Positions 1 to 17,277 of a DNA stretch of 64,000 bases are shown here, piece by piece. The stretch covers positions 11,222,001 to 11,286,000 of the forward strand of contig CM034127.1 of assembly GCA_019914995.1 (NCBI GenBank), written 5' to 3'. The stretch's first letter is position 1. Each line of letters starts with the position of its first letter. Source of the stretch: Acanthochlamys bracteata. Taxonomy: Eukaryota > Streptophyta > Magnoliopsida > Pandanales > Velloziaceae. Both the position numbers and the translations under genes were made by a program. The notes below the pieces were generated by a model. The model had not been told where the DNA came from. It ran no database searches and saw nothing but the letters and a program-made list of their open reading frames with translations.

Positions 1-1220
1 ATTATGTCTTTCACTTAAGTATACAAAATTCTGCACGCTACTAATCCGAACATAATCTAATTTGGTGGCCTAATACGAAATAATATAAATATTTATTTTC
101 AATTCATTTCTTCTAAGAAAAAAACACAAAAATTTAATTCATTTTCAATAACACCAATCATAATAATTCACTTTTAGTCTTAAAGAACACACCATTAACG
201 TATGCGTTCCTCCGTGCTTGATATGCGTGCGTTTATATGAGTAGTACATTACAATATATAACATGAAAGAAATTTGAAATGATCAATCCGTTCTTTGGAT
301 CTCAACAAGATCTAACAATTGCCATCTACCTGGAACAGTAAAACTAAACCGCTACTAGCTTATCTTTAATTTCCAGCGATGCTGTTTATCTTAACACAAA
401 ACAATTTCTTGTAACTAAAGCTGCGTCTATCTATTCTTAACTGTCGGATTCTTTAGAGAACAAAAACTTCCTAAGTGTAAGCGGCCGCTAAAATGCACTC
501 GAAGAGACGTCACAACCTTCACTCACCCACCCACCGTCCATCTCTCAATTGCTTCCCCTTTTTCTCCTCTTGTGTATGCATATGTTGATCGTATCACTTT
601 TCATTAAACCACTTTGATCAAAATAATAAAAACAAAATATTTTTTGAAGTTTTTAAATTTTTTTGTCATTTTAATAAAATAATCAGATAAATATTAATTT
701 ATGATCTGATTATATTAAAATTATATTAGTATATTTATAATTTTTATATTTTATAATAAAGATCAAATTTATAAATTATTTTTACTATAAATTAGAGAAA
801 TACCTAAAATGCCGAAAAAAAAAAAGCGCTTTTATTTCTCGTTTATAGATATATACAAAGTATAACCAATTCCATTATTTCCACACGGCACATGCTTTCA
901 ATCTTAATCGTTAATTAAGTAAAATCTAATTATTAAAAAGAATAGAATTAAAAATAACTATTCTATCTTTATCCATTGTGATAGCTGATTTTGTTAAAAA
1001 TAACTATTCATCGTTGAATTCACGGTGAACAGAATATTAACATTAATAGGAGTGGGCATTTTCTTCTCCTATATGTACTACATGAATCCTTTATCTGTAG
1101 TCTCTTTGTAACTCATCAGCTACACAACAGCGAAATGAACTTCAATCTCCAAGCAACCTTCTGAAATACAAATCTCCTGAAACCCTCTTTTTCCTTTTGT
1201 GTTCCTGTAGTTCTTTACCA
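1..1220. other. Upstream region without a recognisable gene
   Basis: No coding exon could be supported here. The stretch from about 600 to 1000 is very AT-rich. The last 150 bases before the first PADRE gene probably contain its promoter and 5' leader, but no clear TATA box position could be fixed. The left edge may hold the end of another transcription unit that I cannot recognise. Confidence 0.5.
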
Positions 1221-2404
1221 ATGGGAAACTGCCAGGCGGCAGAAGCGGCGACGGTAGTGATCGAGCACCCGAATGGAAGAGTAGAGAGAATCTACTGGTC
1301 TGTGGGTGCTAGCAAGGTCATGGCTGATAACCCTGGCAACTACGTTGCAGCTGTTATCTCTACTACTACCACTACTACTGCTACCGGTAGTTGTAGGACT
1401 ACAAATAATCGTTGTAACAGAGTTCCTGCGGTTGTGAAGCACTTGAAACTGCTGAGGCCAGATGATACACTCTACATCGGTCATGTTTATCGCCTTGTTA
1501 GCTTCGAAGGTTAGTGTATATCAAGTTTATTGTATCGGTTTAAACTTTTAGATAGAACAAATCAATGAAATTGATTTTGAACATGTGTATGTACAGAGGT
1601 TATGAAAGAGTTTGCATCAAAGAAGGCTAATCTTGAAAGATTGCTAGAGAGCAACAACGGAAAAAAGAGAGTACATGGAGGAAGACGGCAACCGGAGAGT
1701 TCATCGCAATCGGTAATTAACTAGTTATGAATTAATTAATCTACAAAATCATGAAACAGAAGATAATTTTTTGTGACCTGGTTCAATCATTTCTCTGTTT
1801 TGTTCATAAAAGTGTTGAAAAAGAGTGGTTGTGTTTGGTACAAGGCATGCACCACTAGTACTGTACTACAAACTACATGAAAGTAACTCTCGTTCAATTT
1901 CTGGGTTCACTTCCTTCAATGTGATTTTACTTCTTTCATATTCAATCGCTCTCTAGCTCTGCTTGTTTCATGCAATTGTTTTCCATTGCAAAAGAAAAAA
2001 GGAGAATCTCTTTCAATCTTTCATCAATCATTTCAATCAACTACTGAAACTATATTATAATGTCGAAGAAGAAGAACATTAAATACATGCATATTAAAAT
2101 TACTTGAGCCAACTTATATGGGTTGTCACTTGTCAGTTTCCTTTCAGTTTCACAGTTTCTGCCAAGTCATTAACAAATGAATTATTAGGTCGTTGGACTT
2201 AATACAAACATTATTAAGTTTTGAGAATGAATACTTCTTGCGTATCTAATAGAATTCGTAAAAGCACTTCTCATTCGATTTCAGGCACCAGACTCGCAGC
2301 AGGTAGTGGAGTCCGCGAGCAACAACAGCAGCAGCAGAAGGAGCGGTTTGCGGCATGGGCAGTGGAAGCCGGCCTTGCAGAGCATTGCAGAGATTGGCAG
2401 CTGA
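1221..2404 (+). CDS. DUF4228 (PADRE) domain protein, copy 1
   Basis: Three exons: 1221-1509, 1597-1712 and 2285-2404, about 174 residues. An in-frame ATG lies further upstream, but 1221 is chosen because it gives the family's N-terminus MGNCQA. Gly2 and Cys4 make that end a plausible N-myristoylation and palmitoylation site, so membrane attachment is inferred. The first exon carries the family core (VVIEHPNGRVERIYWSV, then VMADNPGNYV) and ends at the conserved HVYRLVSFEE junction. The last exon ends in the typical GQWKPALQSIAEIGS. A low-complexity Thr run (TTTTTT) sits in the middle of exon 1. PADRE proteins are plant-specific and many respond to pathogens or abiotic stress; no biochemical activity is established. 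A paralogue lies about 8 kb downstream in the same orientation. Confidence 0.9.
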
Positions 2405-3971
2405 TAAATTAGCAACTATGTGAACTATGTAAACTTCCTAACCGTTAACTCTGCCTATGTTAACGTCCTTACATTTTAGCTGAAGACACACTGCATTAGC
2501 AGTTAGTCAAGAAGGTTCCGTCTTTCCTTAGCTTATTCCAAACATGTTTTACAAAATTCAAGAATTTTCAGTAGATCATCCAACTGGCAGAAACAGAGAA
2601 CAACAGCAATGAAAAAAGATGCAATCTTTTCAGTGAGGAGTGTAGCTTTGAAAATACGGGAAAAGGTAACGGGAATCTTTTGCCCAGATATTCCCTCCAT
2701 GTTTTGCGTTGTACGTTGTTTTGCAACTTGTTTTGATTTCACGAACAAAGACAACGAAAATTCTCAAGCCTAATCAAACACACGAGAAAAAAGTGCTGCT
2801 ACCTGCTAGCGACTATAGGCTTCAAATATTTTAGAAGATCTGGTATATTAACCGAGAAAGTATCTATGAAGTTTCTTACATTAATTCCGCGTAACTGGCA
2901 GAACAGCCATGTTTAGTGCGTCTTTTTAAAAGATTTTTAACTCAATTTTTTTACCCAAAAACTTCACTTTTAATAAAAAATTAAACACCAAAATTAAATT
3001 AATTTTTTTTTGCAAAAAATATATTTTAAAACTAAAATTTATTTTCAAACTTATTTTTTATAAAATATTAAATATTAAAAATTAAACTCATTTTTAAACT
3101 CTATATTTAAATAACTCATTTTTCATAGACTCATTTTGAGTAACTCACTTTAAAGTAAGTAAAGTAAACATGCCTTTGTTATTCTAAATTCCAACTCTAT
3201 TAGCAGTGAAGCCCTGGCCTTCGAGGACAATGACAAACTTCCAACTTGAATCTGCGCTGTAGAAAAAAAAAAAAAAAAAAAAAACTAGCTATCAACCAGA
3301 ACCCATTTTGAGTTACACGCACTTTCAATGGCAAACAATAACTGAATACTAACTTGTCCTTCTTCAAAAGTCCTCAAGCTGGACGTGAGTGTCCTATGAA
3401 AAGCACAACTTTAGAACTATGACGAAGTTTAAAGTTTCTCTAGAACTTTAATCAGGAAACAACTCACTGCAACAAGAGAAAAACACCAACTTATCACATA
3501 AGTTTTCCAGACAAACCAACCCAAAAGCAAAGCTTTCAGCAGAATACTTGGACAATCACCAAACCATCACGAATGTCATCTATCAATCAACTAAAGCAAA
3601 GAGGGGATATAATAGCGACTTGTCACAAAACTCATTCAGATCAACGGAGAAAAGGTGCCTAAGAATACCTAGATATCACACTTAATTGAGTAATAGTCAC
3701 ACAACAAGGATGCTATGGCATTTAGCAAACAACACAAATGGTAGCATATGATGTCATATACCTAAACCAACCATGAGAAATGTACTCAATTTCCTTAAAC
3801 AATCACTCGAATTTTCCGTTCCAGCTTAACTTTCCTGCTTTCAACCCACCTTAAACATCATACAGCATATATAAGGAGAATGAAAATGAGATCCTGCATC
3901 AACAACAATCATAACAAAGCCCAACATATTAGATACTCTTAGTTTGTTGTTCTTGTTATAGCCCCATATTG
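2405..3971. other. Intergenic spacer with AT-rich segment and poly-A tract
   Basis: No gene seen. The part from about 2908 to 3172 is AT-rich and is bounded by CATGTTTAGT on the left and AGTAAACATG on the right. These are imperfect inverted termini, so it may be an old MITE, but no target duplication was resolved. A run of about 22 A residues lies near 3261-3282. Confidence 0.4.
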
Positions 3972-5878
3972 CTGGCTGTTAAAACTCCAAAATTAATTTT
4001 GATAATAACAATAATTAAAAATTATAGTTTATGAATTATGGTGAACTAATGATTGAAATCAAGTTCTGCAGATATTTATTAAACAGGTTTATCTTTCATC
4101 CAGCAAATAACAAATCAAATGCTCAGCTACTGATCGTATAAGATTTTTTTTATAACATATAGAACAGAGAATCTCTCAGCCAGCTATCTAGTTACTGCTA
4201 CATAGATAAAACAGAAAATCGCAAATAGAGCATCTCGAACAGAGAAGAACAGAAAATAGAGTATCGCCAACAGAAATGAACAGAAAACTGAGCATTCAAT
4301 AGCCGGCTACTTCGCTGCTGCTCGCTGGACAGAGAAGAATCCGAAAATCGTGATAATCATTCACTCTTCAGAAGTAATTTCAAGCATAATGCCGATTCCA
4401 TTTGAACTTCAACTTTTCATTAGAGACAGACCAACATGCATACTATAAGATTGACCGAATAACACATCAAATAATAATCAATATAAATTTGAAAAAATCG
4501 TGGAATGATAGATGAAAATTCAGTAAACAGATAACAAAATCAGACATTGATGGAACAACTTTTCAGATGTAATTCAATAAAAAATTCGTCATCCATTTGA
4601 AGCAAAATTTTGAAGACTTACTACAGCTACAAGTTCATATCAGCTGCAGAAGAAATCACGAATTTAATTACAAGGTGATATCATTCAACAAATCTACTAT
4701 CTTGTTACTATCATAGAACTGAGCTATATTGAGCCACCATATTATTGAAGAACAAATTCAAGTATAGATATTGATAAATGACAATGAAAACCCACTGAAC
4801 ACAGTAGGAAGCAACAACGCAGAGACTGCAGAGTCACGCTATTGGAGTCCACCTCACTTGAAACAGTCAACCTAGCAAAAAACAGCAAATCAAGAGAAGC
4901 CAACTCAGCTAGAGAAATTTGAAAAATACAATTCAGCTGAAACAACTCAAAACTGCAAGCGGAAGTTTTTGAATTGCTTTTTTCAGTGCATTTAATGTTG
5001 ATGAAAGACTTGCACCAGTTTAGCCAAAAGAAATCTTGAGGCAGTTGATTGACCGCTGAACACAATCTTCATCTCTACCTTATAAATCTGCCACTACACA
5101 CCAACGAAAATATTTTTCTAACGGGAAGAACCACTTACCTGGAAGAACAGAAAATTCTATAAGAAGAGAAGATGAAGAACAGAGTGAGACAGAAGAGATA
5201 ACGAGCAAAATATTCAAAAACAAATTTGCACTACATTGACTCAATTTCTCAAGTAAAGAAACTCCTCTTGCTGCTAATCACTTACAGAGCATCATCTTCA
5301 GCAGCAACAAGTTTGATCATCTCAACAGAAAATCTTAAATTCATTTATTTACTTTGAGATTGACCTGTGCCTAACCTTGATCTTTTAGTTTTTCTTTGTA
5401 AACTTGTGACAGAAATGTTTGGTGCACTTAGTAAATAAGCTCAGTTGGAGCTTGGTGAATGTTCTTAAATCTTGTAATAGAGGTAGCATATCAGACAGAA
5501 AAACTGTGGTGTTCAGTAGATTGTGAAGGATTGTCTTGGTAAAAAAATTCTTTAACAGTAAGTGTGCTTGGTGAAGCATTTTGCTCTTGGTGTATATGTA
5601 GCTTACTAAAAATTTAGTGAAGATTTGGCTCTTGTGATAGAGCACCCGTAGATGTAGACAAAGAGGTTTGTCGAACCACGTAAAATACTCTGAGTACTCT
5701 CTTTTTTATCTAAATTGATATATACTCTAACCTTCTCTGTCTACAGATTATAAGATTACTATCAGTCGGCTGTACACTTGCTGTCTGTAGGATCGTTAAG
5801 TTTTACGAAAATTTTTATTTATCAACTCAATTCACCCCTCCCCTCTTAAGTTGATCTTGCAGGAGATTCAACACTGGC
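3972..5878. mobile_element. Solo LTR of a Copia-type retrotransposon with target duplication
   Basis: The element proper is 3977-5873, 1,897 bp. It begins TGTTAAAACTCC and ends GATTCAACA, so it has TG...CA ends within short inverted TGTT/AACA termini. It is flanked by a perfect 5-bp direct repeat, CTGGC, at 3972-3976 and 5874-5878. The 3' part carries CACCCCTCCCCTCTTAAG, which I recall as common near the LTR ends of plant Copia elements. No gag-pol, primer binding site or second LTR follows, so this is a solo LTR left by LTR-LTR recombination. The short open frames inside it are not treated as genes. The interior between about 4160 and 4340 is rich in ACAGA-type repeats. The superfamily is inferred from end sequence and length only; the LTR structure itself is seen directly. 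Confidence 0.88.
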
Positions 5879-6620
5879 ATATCTTCTCGAACTTAGCTAA
5901 GGCAAATTCCCTTGTTTCTCTTCATGGCTGTACTACTACTTGCACAATATCAACTTCCCAAAAGAGAGTAATAACTATACCGTGTAGAGTAGTATAGAGT
6001 GCCCTTTGGTTCTCATTCACAAAAGTTTAGGTGCACTCTGAAATCATGATTTATGTATGTCATTCACTATAATAGAACACTTAAACTGCCTTGAGGTATT
6101 TTGATTCAAAACATGTTTGCATGTGAATTAGCCAGTCCATACTGCTTTGAAACTGTCCTAGATTCAATTTTGTATCTCTGTTTTCCTCATTACACTTGTG
6201 CCTAGGACATTTATTCCAATTATGGTGGATGTTAATCCAGGTTGTGCATGTGTGAAGGTGTTCATCTAAGTCGAGACTGCATTTAGGATGTCTTTAGAAC
6301 CAAAGGTGGTACAACGGTGCTAGTTTAGCAGCGCATAATATGGAGGGAACAGGGAAACGAGTCATCTCGTTGAATCCCAATGTGAACTTAAACATATCCC
6401 ATCAGGCAGGACATATCAAGTAGAAATCATTCATCATAAGAAACTCACAATATCCATTTCAACCATCATAATTCTCCCTCATACTTAGGAACTAATAATG
6501 CATCAAATGCTAAAAGTGTTCTCAAAATCTCCTACTTTATACAACAAATACATATGATGATAAGAATAAAATCTCTTACTGCTTTGTTGCAAAACATAGA
6601 AACTATCAACATATTTCTCA
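5879..6620. other. Spacer without a recognisable gene
   Basis: No gene could be supported. The stretch lies between the solo LTR and the S21-like pseudogene and may include the latter's downstream sequence. Confidence 0.4.
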
Positions 6621-6642
6621 ACTAGCTGGACTCCATTGTGAT

Positions 6643-6696
6643 TGTAAGTACAGTACATATTTTTACAAGGCTTCTCCGAATTGTAAGTACAGTACA
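6643..6696. repeat. Short direct repeat GTAAGTACAGTACAT
   Basis: The 15-mer GTAAGTACAGTACAT occurs twice, near 6643 and 6681, with a period of about 38 bases. It lies just downstream (on the minus strand) of the S21-like reading frame. It looks like a local tandem duplication; no function is inferred. Confidence 0.6.
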
Positions 6697-6825
6697 TGTT
6701 TCTACATATCCATTGTAAGTTTCAACAACAATATCGACGTCATCACTGTATCCATGATCAAAATACACAGCTAAAAGCAAACAAAGATAAGGCTGAATGA
6801 GAAAGACAGATACTTTTGCAGATAC

Positions 6826-7146
6826 CTGATCTTCTTCATCAGGATTGTTTTTAGCTTGCGGGCTCCTGACACCGAACACGAATCTCGAGATTCTTCTTAG
6901 GAAGCACGCGCTTCTCAAGTTCTTGATGTGGTGATCAACCTGGCGCTTGATGAATCTCTCCATCCCACTATCCAGCATTTTCCGCTCCATCACAGCCAAT
7001 GCCTGCTCCAAATTCCCATCCTTCACTTCTACACGAACCCCTCGCCGCCAATAGGACTGATGATTCCCCACCGCAGACGCCGCCGTGTCGTGGCCAAGGA
7101 GGAACGGCAGCGACGAAGAAAGCCGCCGCGCCAGTGAGGAGTTCAT
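6826..7146 (-). pseudogene. Organellar ribosomal protein S21 (bS21)-like gene, frameshifted
   Basis: The minus frame from the ATG at 7144-7146 reads MNSSLARRLSSSLPFLLG, a plausible targeting peptide. The S21 core follows (VRVEVKDGNLEQALAVMERK, then SGMERFIKRQVDHHIKN). After HHIKN the expected EKRV... continuation lies in another frame: EKRVLPKKNLEIRVRC begins after a missing base near 6917-6919. A second shift near 6859-6867 moves the C-terminal RKLKTILMKKI into a third frame. bS21 is a small ribosomal subunit protein; the leader suggests a mitochondrial or plastid product. A splice donor (AG|GTATCT) follows the last matching codons at 6826. Two independent shifts argue for a pseudogene; assembly indels are the alternative. 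The frame as it stands runs on with unrelated residues. Confidence 0.65.
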
Positions 7147-7149
7147 TGG

Positions 7150-8594
7150 AATCCGTTACGAGTATGGTGAGCGCGTACAACTATTTTTAAAAGCAATAAA
7201 GTAACGGGCCGGTCCAGTCCATACATCGGTCCATTCTTTTGTTAAAAGAGAAGTGCGATAAAGGGAATATTTACCAATATTTTGAAATAAATTTTTCCGT
7301 TAAAAATTTTAGTTCTAATTCAGTTTTAAAAAAAAGTTAATATAAATTTTTAACTTATTTTTTGGCCAAAATTTTACTTTTAAAATTTGAATATTATAAG
7401 TAAAAACTTTTCTTTCAAACTACTAAAATAAAATAAAATAATCAAAATTACTTTTTTACAAATAATTTTTTAAATTTTATTTTTATGTAACTCAATTTTT
7501 ATAAAAAAAAACACACCCAAACATTTCTGAATTAACTAATCTGTTAGTTGCAAACATCACCCGACACTTTATGGAGTGTTTATTTGCCTAATAAATTTTT
7601 AAAAAATAATAAAATATAAATTACTAAAAACTAAATTTTAAAAAAAATTATTCAAAAATAAATTTGTAATAAAAAATTATTTTGAAATCATTCATGGTTA
7701 AACAAACATGTACTAGAAAAAACTAAAAGCACTATTTTCAAGGAAAACAAAACGGCGTTCTTCATCCTCCTATGCCTTAATAAGGTATACAGCAAGATGA
7801 ACAATTGTTATCAGTGCCAATTTCTTGTAGGTGTTTCTCATTAATTTCCTGGTGGTTTGTTGCGTGTATTTTAATTGCAGTTAGTTAACTAACAATCTCT
7901 CATTATGTGTGGTTTTGTGCCAACAACCCAAGTTAGTGACCAATCACAAACTCACTTAATTTCCTTTTCCCACAAAGACCAGAACGATCAAAATATTCTC
8001 TTAATCAAAACACGTTACATACGGTGATATTAATTCCTGAAAAACATTGCACAAGAATCGCCGGAGTTTTAAATATCTGGCGCGAAGGCATTGGAAGTTT
8101 TAGTCGTTGTAGACGAGATGACGGTTTCCTTAAAGCTCTATTTTATAATTTATTTATTCAGTTAAAAAATACAATCCTTTTAAAATTGTCTGAAATATTT
8201 GTCACAGAACATATCTGCATATAAGTTTTTTTTTTGCTTTTTGTCTTTTTGTTGAGAAGTTAAATGACCGTGCAACTTAGCTTTGAGTCATCAGTGGCTC
8301 GATTACCTTGCTTTTGCGAATATTTGAAAATATTTTTCTGAATAACGGTAATTAAAAAGTTTTATAAAATTAACTCTTTTTTTATTAATAACTAATAATA
8401 AAATTTTATGATATAAATTTATATAAAGTTTAAAAATATATAATATTATAAAAATATATTAAAATAAAAATAAAAAAATAAATCTAAAATTACTTTTAAA
8501 TACCAACGAAATAGTTTTAAGTTTTAACCCACTACGACCGTGTACAAAAAAACTGGAACTAAAAGGCTTGAACTCGCATATTAGAGACCTACCA
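7150..8594. other. Intergenic, mostly AT-rich
   Basis: No gene seen. The segments 7250-7530 and 7570-7720 are almost pure A/T with short internal inverted stretches. The second is bounded by GTGTTTATTTG and AAACAAACATG, which are weak inverted termini of a possible old MITE. A 66-codon plus-strand frame near 8024 has no recognisable features and is not called. Confidence 0.4.
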
Positions 8595-9010
8595 ATACAT
8601 AAAGGAAAGGGATAGGGACACTTTCGGACACTCTTTTTTTGATTTATGATCGGAATGATATTCAAATTTAATCTTCACCGCTGGATATGAAGAACTATAA
8701 GTTAGAAATATTTCTATAAAATTTCAACTCAACTAGATCACGAATTCACCTTCATCTACTTACTTGATCAAAATGACAAAAATAATATAATATATATATT
8801 TTTAAGTTTTTTTAGTTTATGTCATCTTGATCAAGTGACTAGATGAAGATGAATTCGTAATCCGATTGAGCTGAAATTTTATGAGAATATTTCTAATTCA
8901 TAGTTCTTCATATCCAACGGTGAAGATTGAATTTGTAGATCATTCCAATTATAAATCGGAAAGAGAGTGTCTTTAAAAAGAAAGTGTCCTTACCTCTCTC
9001 CATACATAAA
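8595..9010. mobile_element. Foldback MITE with 9-bp target duplication (Mutator-like)
   Basis: The element spans 8604-9001, 398 bp. It is flanked by the perfect 9-bp direct repeat ATACATAAA at 8595-8603 and 9002-9010. It consists almost entirely of two inverted arms of about 175 bases (8604-8777 and 8821-9001) around an AT-rich loop of about 45 bases. The ends read GGAAAGGGATAGGGACAC on the left and, in reverse complement, GGAGAGAGGTAAGGACAC on the right. A 9-bp duplication with long terminal inverted repeats and no coding capacity fits a non-autonomous Mutator-like element. It lies about 410 bases upstream of the second PADRE gene. Transcription through it would give a long hairpin. Confidence 0.88.
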
Positions 9011-9419
9011 AGCTACATAGTCAAAATAAGTCAGACATATTTTTATCTCTTTAATCCTTTTTTGGCCATGATATCCGAACATCTTACATAAGCACAACCA
9101 ATTCCACTACATCAACCAATATTTGATAAAGCATCTCAGCATTCTGGAACAAGTCCACCAACAATAACAGAGAGATACCCAAAACAGAAAAAATAAGTAG
9201 CGAATGAAAGAGAAAGCCATAGCACCAGTGGTTGCACTATCCTCACCTATTGGTTATACACCCTTCAAACTATACCAAAAATTAACGAATATAACTTGCG
9301 TTCTTTTTCATCCTGCATTCATTCTTTTTCCTTATTTTATTTTCTCGGAATCAGTTCTTTTTGACAATCTCTATCTTCTTCTTGTTCTAAATCTGGAGAG
9401 TTGAAGACGACATTGCGAT

Positions 9420-10914
9420 ATGGGAAACTGCCAGGCAGTGGAAGCGGCAACGGTGGTAATCCACCACCCTGCCAAAGGGAAAGTTGATAGTGTCTACTGG
9501 TCTGTAAATGCAAGCCAGGTTATGGCAGACAATCCTGGGTACTACGTTGCTACCATCGTTAAGGCAAGACCTAAACAGAATAGTACTAGTAGTTCTACAA
9601 CAACAAACAGAAATGGTGATGGTGCTGTTAAGTACGTGAAACTGCTAAGCCCGGATGAGATTCTGCATGTCGGCCATGCGTATCGGTTAGTTAGCTTTGA
9701 AGGTTCGTGACTGTCAGCAACAAGCAGTTTTTAGTTTCTAATACTTTCTCTACATGTTTTGTTATTGTGTTGGTCTGATTTTAGATATATGCATGATTGG
9801 ATTTTTGTTAGATGTATTGGAGGAGTTTGGATCGAAGAAGCGCGTTAGATTGAGCAGGTTGATTGAAAAAGAGAAGGAGAGACGAATCAGAGAAAACTAT
9901 GATGAAGAAGAAGAAGATGGTTCTAGTGGACAATCCACGACCGAAAAGATAAAAGAGAAATCAGCTCGTAATAATTTGGTAAGTTTTTCTTTGTCAGTTA
10001 ATTAATGAAAGAAACTTTTTGATTAATGCTTCTTAAGTTTTTTTTTTTTTTATTGGTATTAAGTGGACAGTAGTTGTGTTCTTGTTAGCAAATAGCACTT
10101 TCTTTCATGGATCATAAACGTTCTTCTCCAAACCGTTTCTGGTTGTTTCTTTAAATCGTATTCTAATGCAGTTACACGTTTTTATTCATTCATTAGTTTG
10201 ACTATGTTCGAGTTCAAATCTACAGAACAAATCAATTGATAAATTTCAGAAATAGAGAAAAACATAAGCTAATTAGACCTATGTAACAACCGACTTGTTA
10301 CACTTGATATATTATACTATGGATATAGCTCTGATGGCAAAGGAATTTTTCGTTTGATCAATTCAGAGAATGACAGTCTCATGTTGCAATAAGGGTACAT
10401 TGCGGTGGCACGAAAAATTATTTTCTTTTTTAAAAATTTGAATTCGAATCCAGTTTTGAGTTCAGTTTATATATTCCGAATTCAGCGAACTCATCTTTAA
10501 TCCAACTTTTACCTAAATCGGTTATACAAAACTCAGTTTTATGAAACTCAAATTCTTACCAATTAAAAGAACCTTAAATCGTCAGGTGATTATCATTATA
10601 TAAACTAAAACAACCACGAATCAACAAATTGAGCCACTAAGTAACAAACTAATAAGATTTTCAGAAAACAATCGCATATATAATAACGGTAGATGATCAT
10701 TTCAGAAAACTAAACATATATTATTTCTTTTTCTTTTGGTTAATCTATGTTGTAGGTTGTTGAAGAGAAAAGAGAGGAGAGTGCTGAAGAGATGGTGGTA
10801 GGAAGAAACGTGAATATGGAACTTTTTTGGAGCAGAAGCATTAGCCGCACTGTACCTTTGAAGCATGGACAATGGAAGCCAACTTTGCAGACCATTGCAG
10901 AGATAGGAAGCTAA
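9420..10914 (+). CDS. DUF4228 (PADRE) domain protein, copy 2
   Basis: Three exons: 9420-9702, 9812-9978 and 10756-10914, about 202 residues. Exon phases match copy 1: both first introns interrupt a codon after its first base and both second introns are phase 0. The start MGNCQAVEAATVVIHHPAKG again has Gly2 and Cys4 for possible lipidation. The core is VYWSVNASQVMADNPGYYV, then ILHVGHAYRLVSFE. The middle exon is longer than in copy 1 and ends in an acidic, charged stretch (NYDEEEEDGSSG). The final exon ends LKHGQWKPTLQTIAEIGS. Role as for copy 1. The pair is best explained by tandem duplication followed by insertion of mobile elements in the spacer. Differences are concentrated in the low-complexity part of exon 1 and in exon 2. 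Confidence 0.9.
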
Positions 10915-11668
10915 TATCCCTCTTGTTAATTTGTTTGATCATGTTTACTCTCCATTTAAGTAACAAGCACAAAACTGGAAATATTTCTTCTTGTTTTACC
11001 TTTGTTCATGATTGTGTATACATGCAATTCATAGTGTACAAGAACTTTCTTTTTAAAACAAGTTCAGTCCATCATGACTAATTAATACTGCTTGTTAGAA
11101 TATTTAACTAAGAATCTTCATAGAAGTTATAGATTGAATTTATGATCTTTTGAGGTGGTTGATATCCGCTTAAGATTCATGAGCAACTGTAGCAACTTTT
11201 TGACAAGCTTGGTTCGGCAACTTGTGCATGTAGCAGAATGAAGTTTGTTCTGAAGGAGTGAAGTGACTTGGCTGTGCTGTGACCAACTTCATCCTCAAAA
11301 TCTCTCCCAAAAACTCAGTTTTTGTTTATCATGTCCTGTAACCGCAACAAAAAGACCACATTTGACTTTGGACTCCATTTCAAAGTCAGTAACTAATATC
11401 AACGTCAAAATGTTTGATGGCAGATGCTGCAGAGAGACCAGATACGAAACAAAGATTTGAGCATGTTTTCCAGGAAGCACAGGCTTCCTTCCACAATTCG
11501 ATGACTACAGACGTTTGATATAACTGCCAACAAATCCCTTTTCTGAAGAGAAGTTTCAAAGTACCTTTGCCTTGGGCCGGTTCTCCCTCGGGAATGTATA
11601 AGAATATAACTCTACATTATGAGGTCCATCAGTAAGAACTACATACTTGTCATTCTTCATTTATGTCG
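10915..11668. other. Spacer between convergent genes
   Basis: No gene seen. It should hold the 3' untranslated regions of PADRE copy 2 (plus) and ALG1 (minus), which converge here. Confidence 0.5.
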
Positions 11669-16620
<4,952 letters not shown>

Positions 16621-17277
16621 CAAATCCTTGCGCCGCCAACTACAGCAAATTCAATGAACAACAATCACTCTCGAGATCGATCGGTCGAAGCAATTGCAAC
16701 ACAAGAAGAAAAAGAAGAAGATGGAGAGATCGTGGTTATGTAAAGCAGTGGAGTTTGGGTCGGTCTTGATTGAGTTCACATCTGACGAATCCAGGCTTGG
16801 CTCAAACATAACCCAAAATTCGTTAATTATTTCAACAAAATAATTAATTAACTTTGCCGCCTTTTATTTATTTGTCATTGAAATTTTCTTTCCTTAGCAG
16901 TTAGGCCAGCTATCAATCACCATCCATCGAACTCAACGCGGACAACTTTATTATTATTAAAAAACACTGAATTAGCAAAAAGAGCGAAGAAACAATTAAT
17001 AACTAATTAATTAAATTACATATTCAAATTTGGATTTTGAACTTTGGAGAACAGAAAAACGCCAAATTAATTAATCTATCACGAGCAACGAAGTTTCGCC
17101 GCAACATTCATTACACCCCTCACCTTTCTATATATTATTATAGACGCCCGCGCCGGTGCTTATCTTTCTCTTCTTCTATTTATAAAATCTGTAACCTCTT
17201 GTTTGTTTTGAGTTGTTTACTTCTTGTTTTGGATTCTTTCTCTCGGTATCACCGTCGTCGCCGGAGCTATAATAGCC
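16621..17277. promoter_or_regulatory. Divergent promoter region, ALG1 / CYSTM gene
   Basis: The 657 bases separate the ALG1 start codon (minus) from the CYSTM start codon (plus), so both promoters must lie here. A TATA-like sequence, TATATATTA, occurs at about 17129-17137, roughly 140 bases before the CYSTM ATG. It is followed by a pyrimidine-rich leader. No TATA element was obvious on the ALG1 side. Confidence 0.55.

Noticed and set aside
4742..5645. Open frames of 107 and 86 codons on the minus strand
   Set aside because: They lie wholly inside the solo LTR and have no recognisable features.
10201..10460. GAGTTCAAATC and GAATTCGAATCC as tRNA B boxes
   Set aside because: No matching A box or cloverleaf could be found around them.
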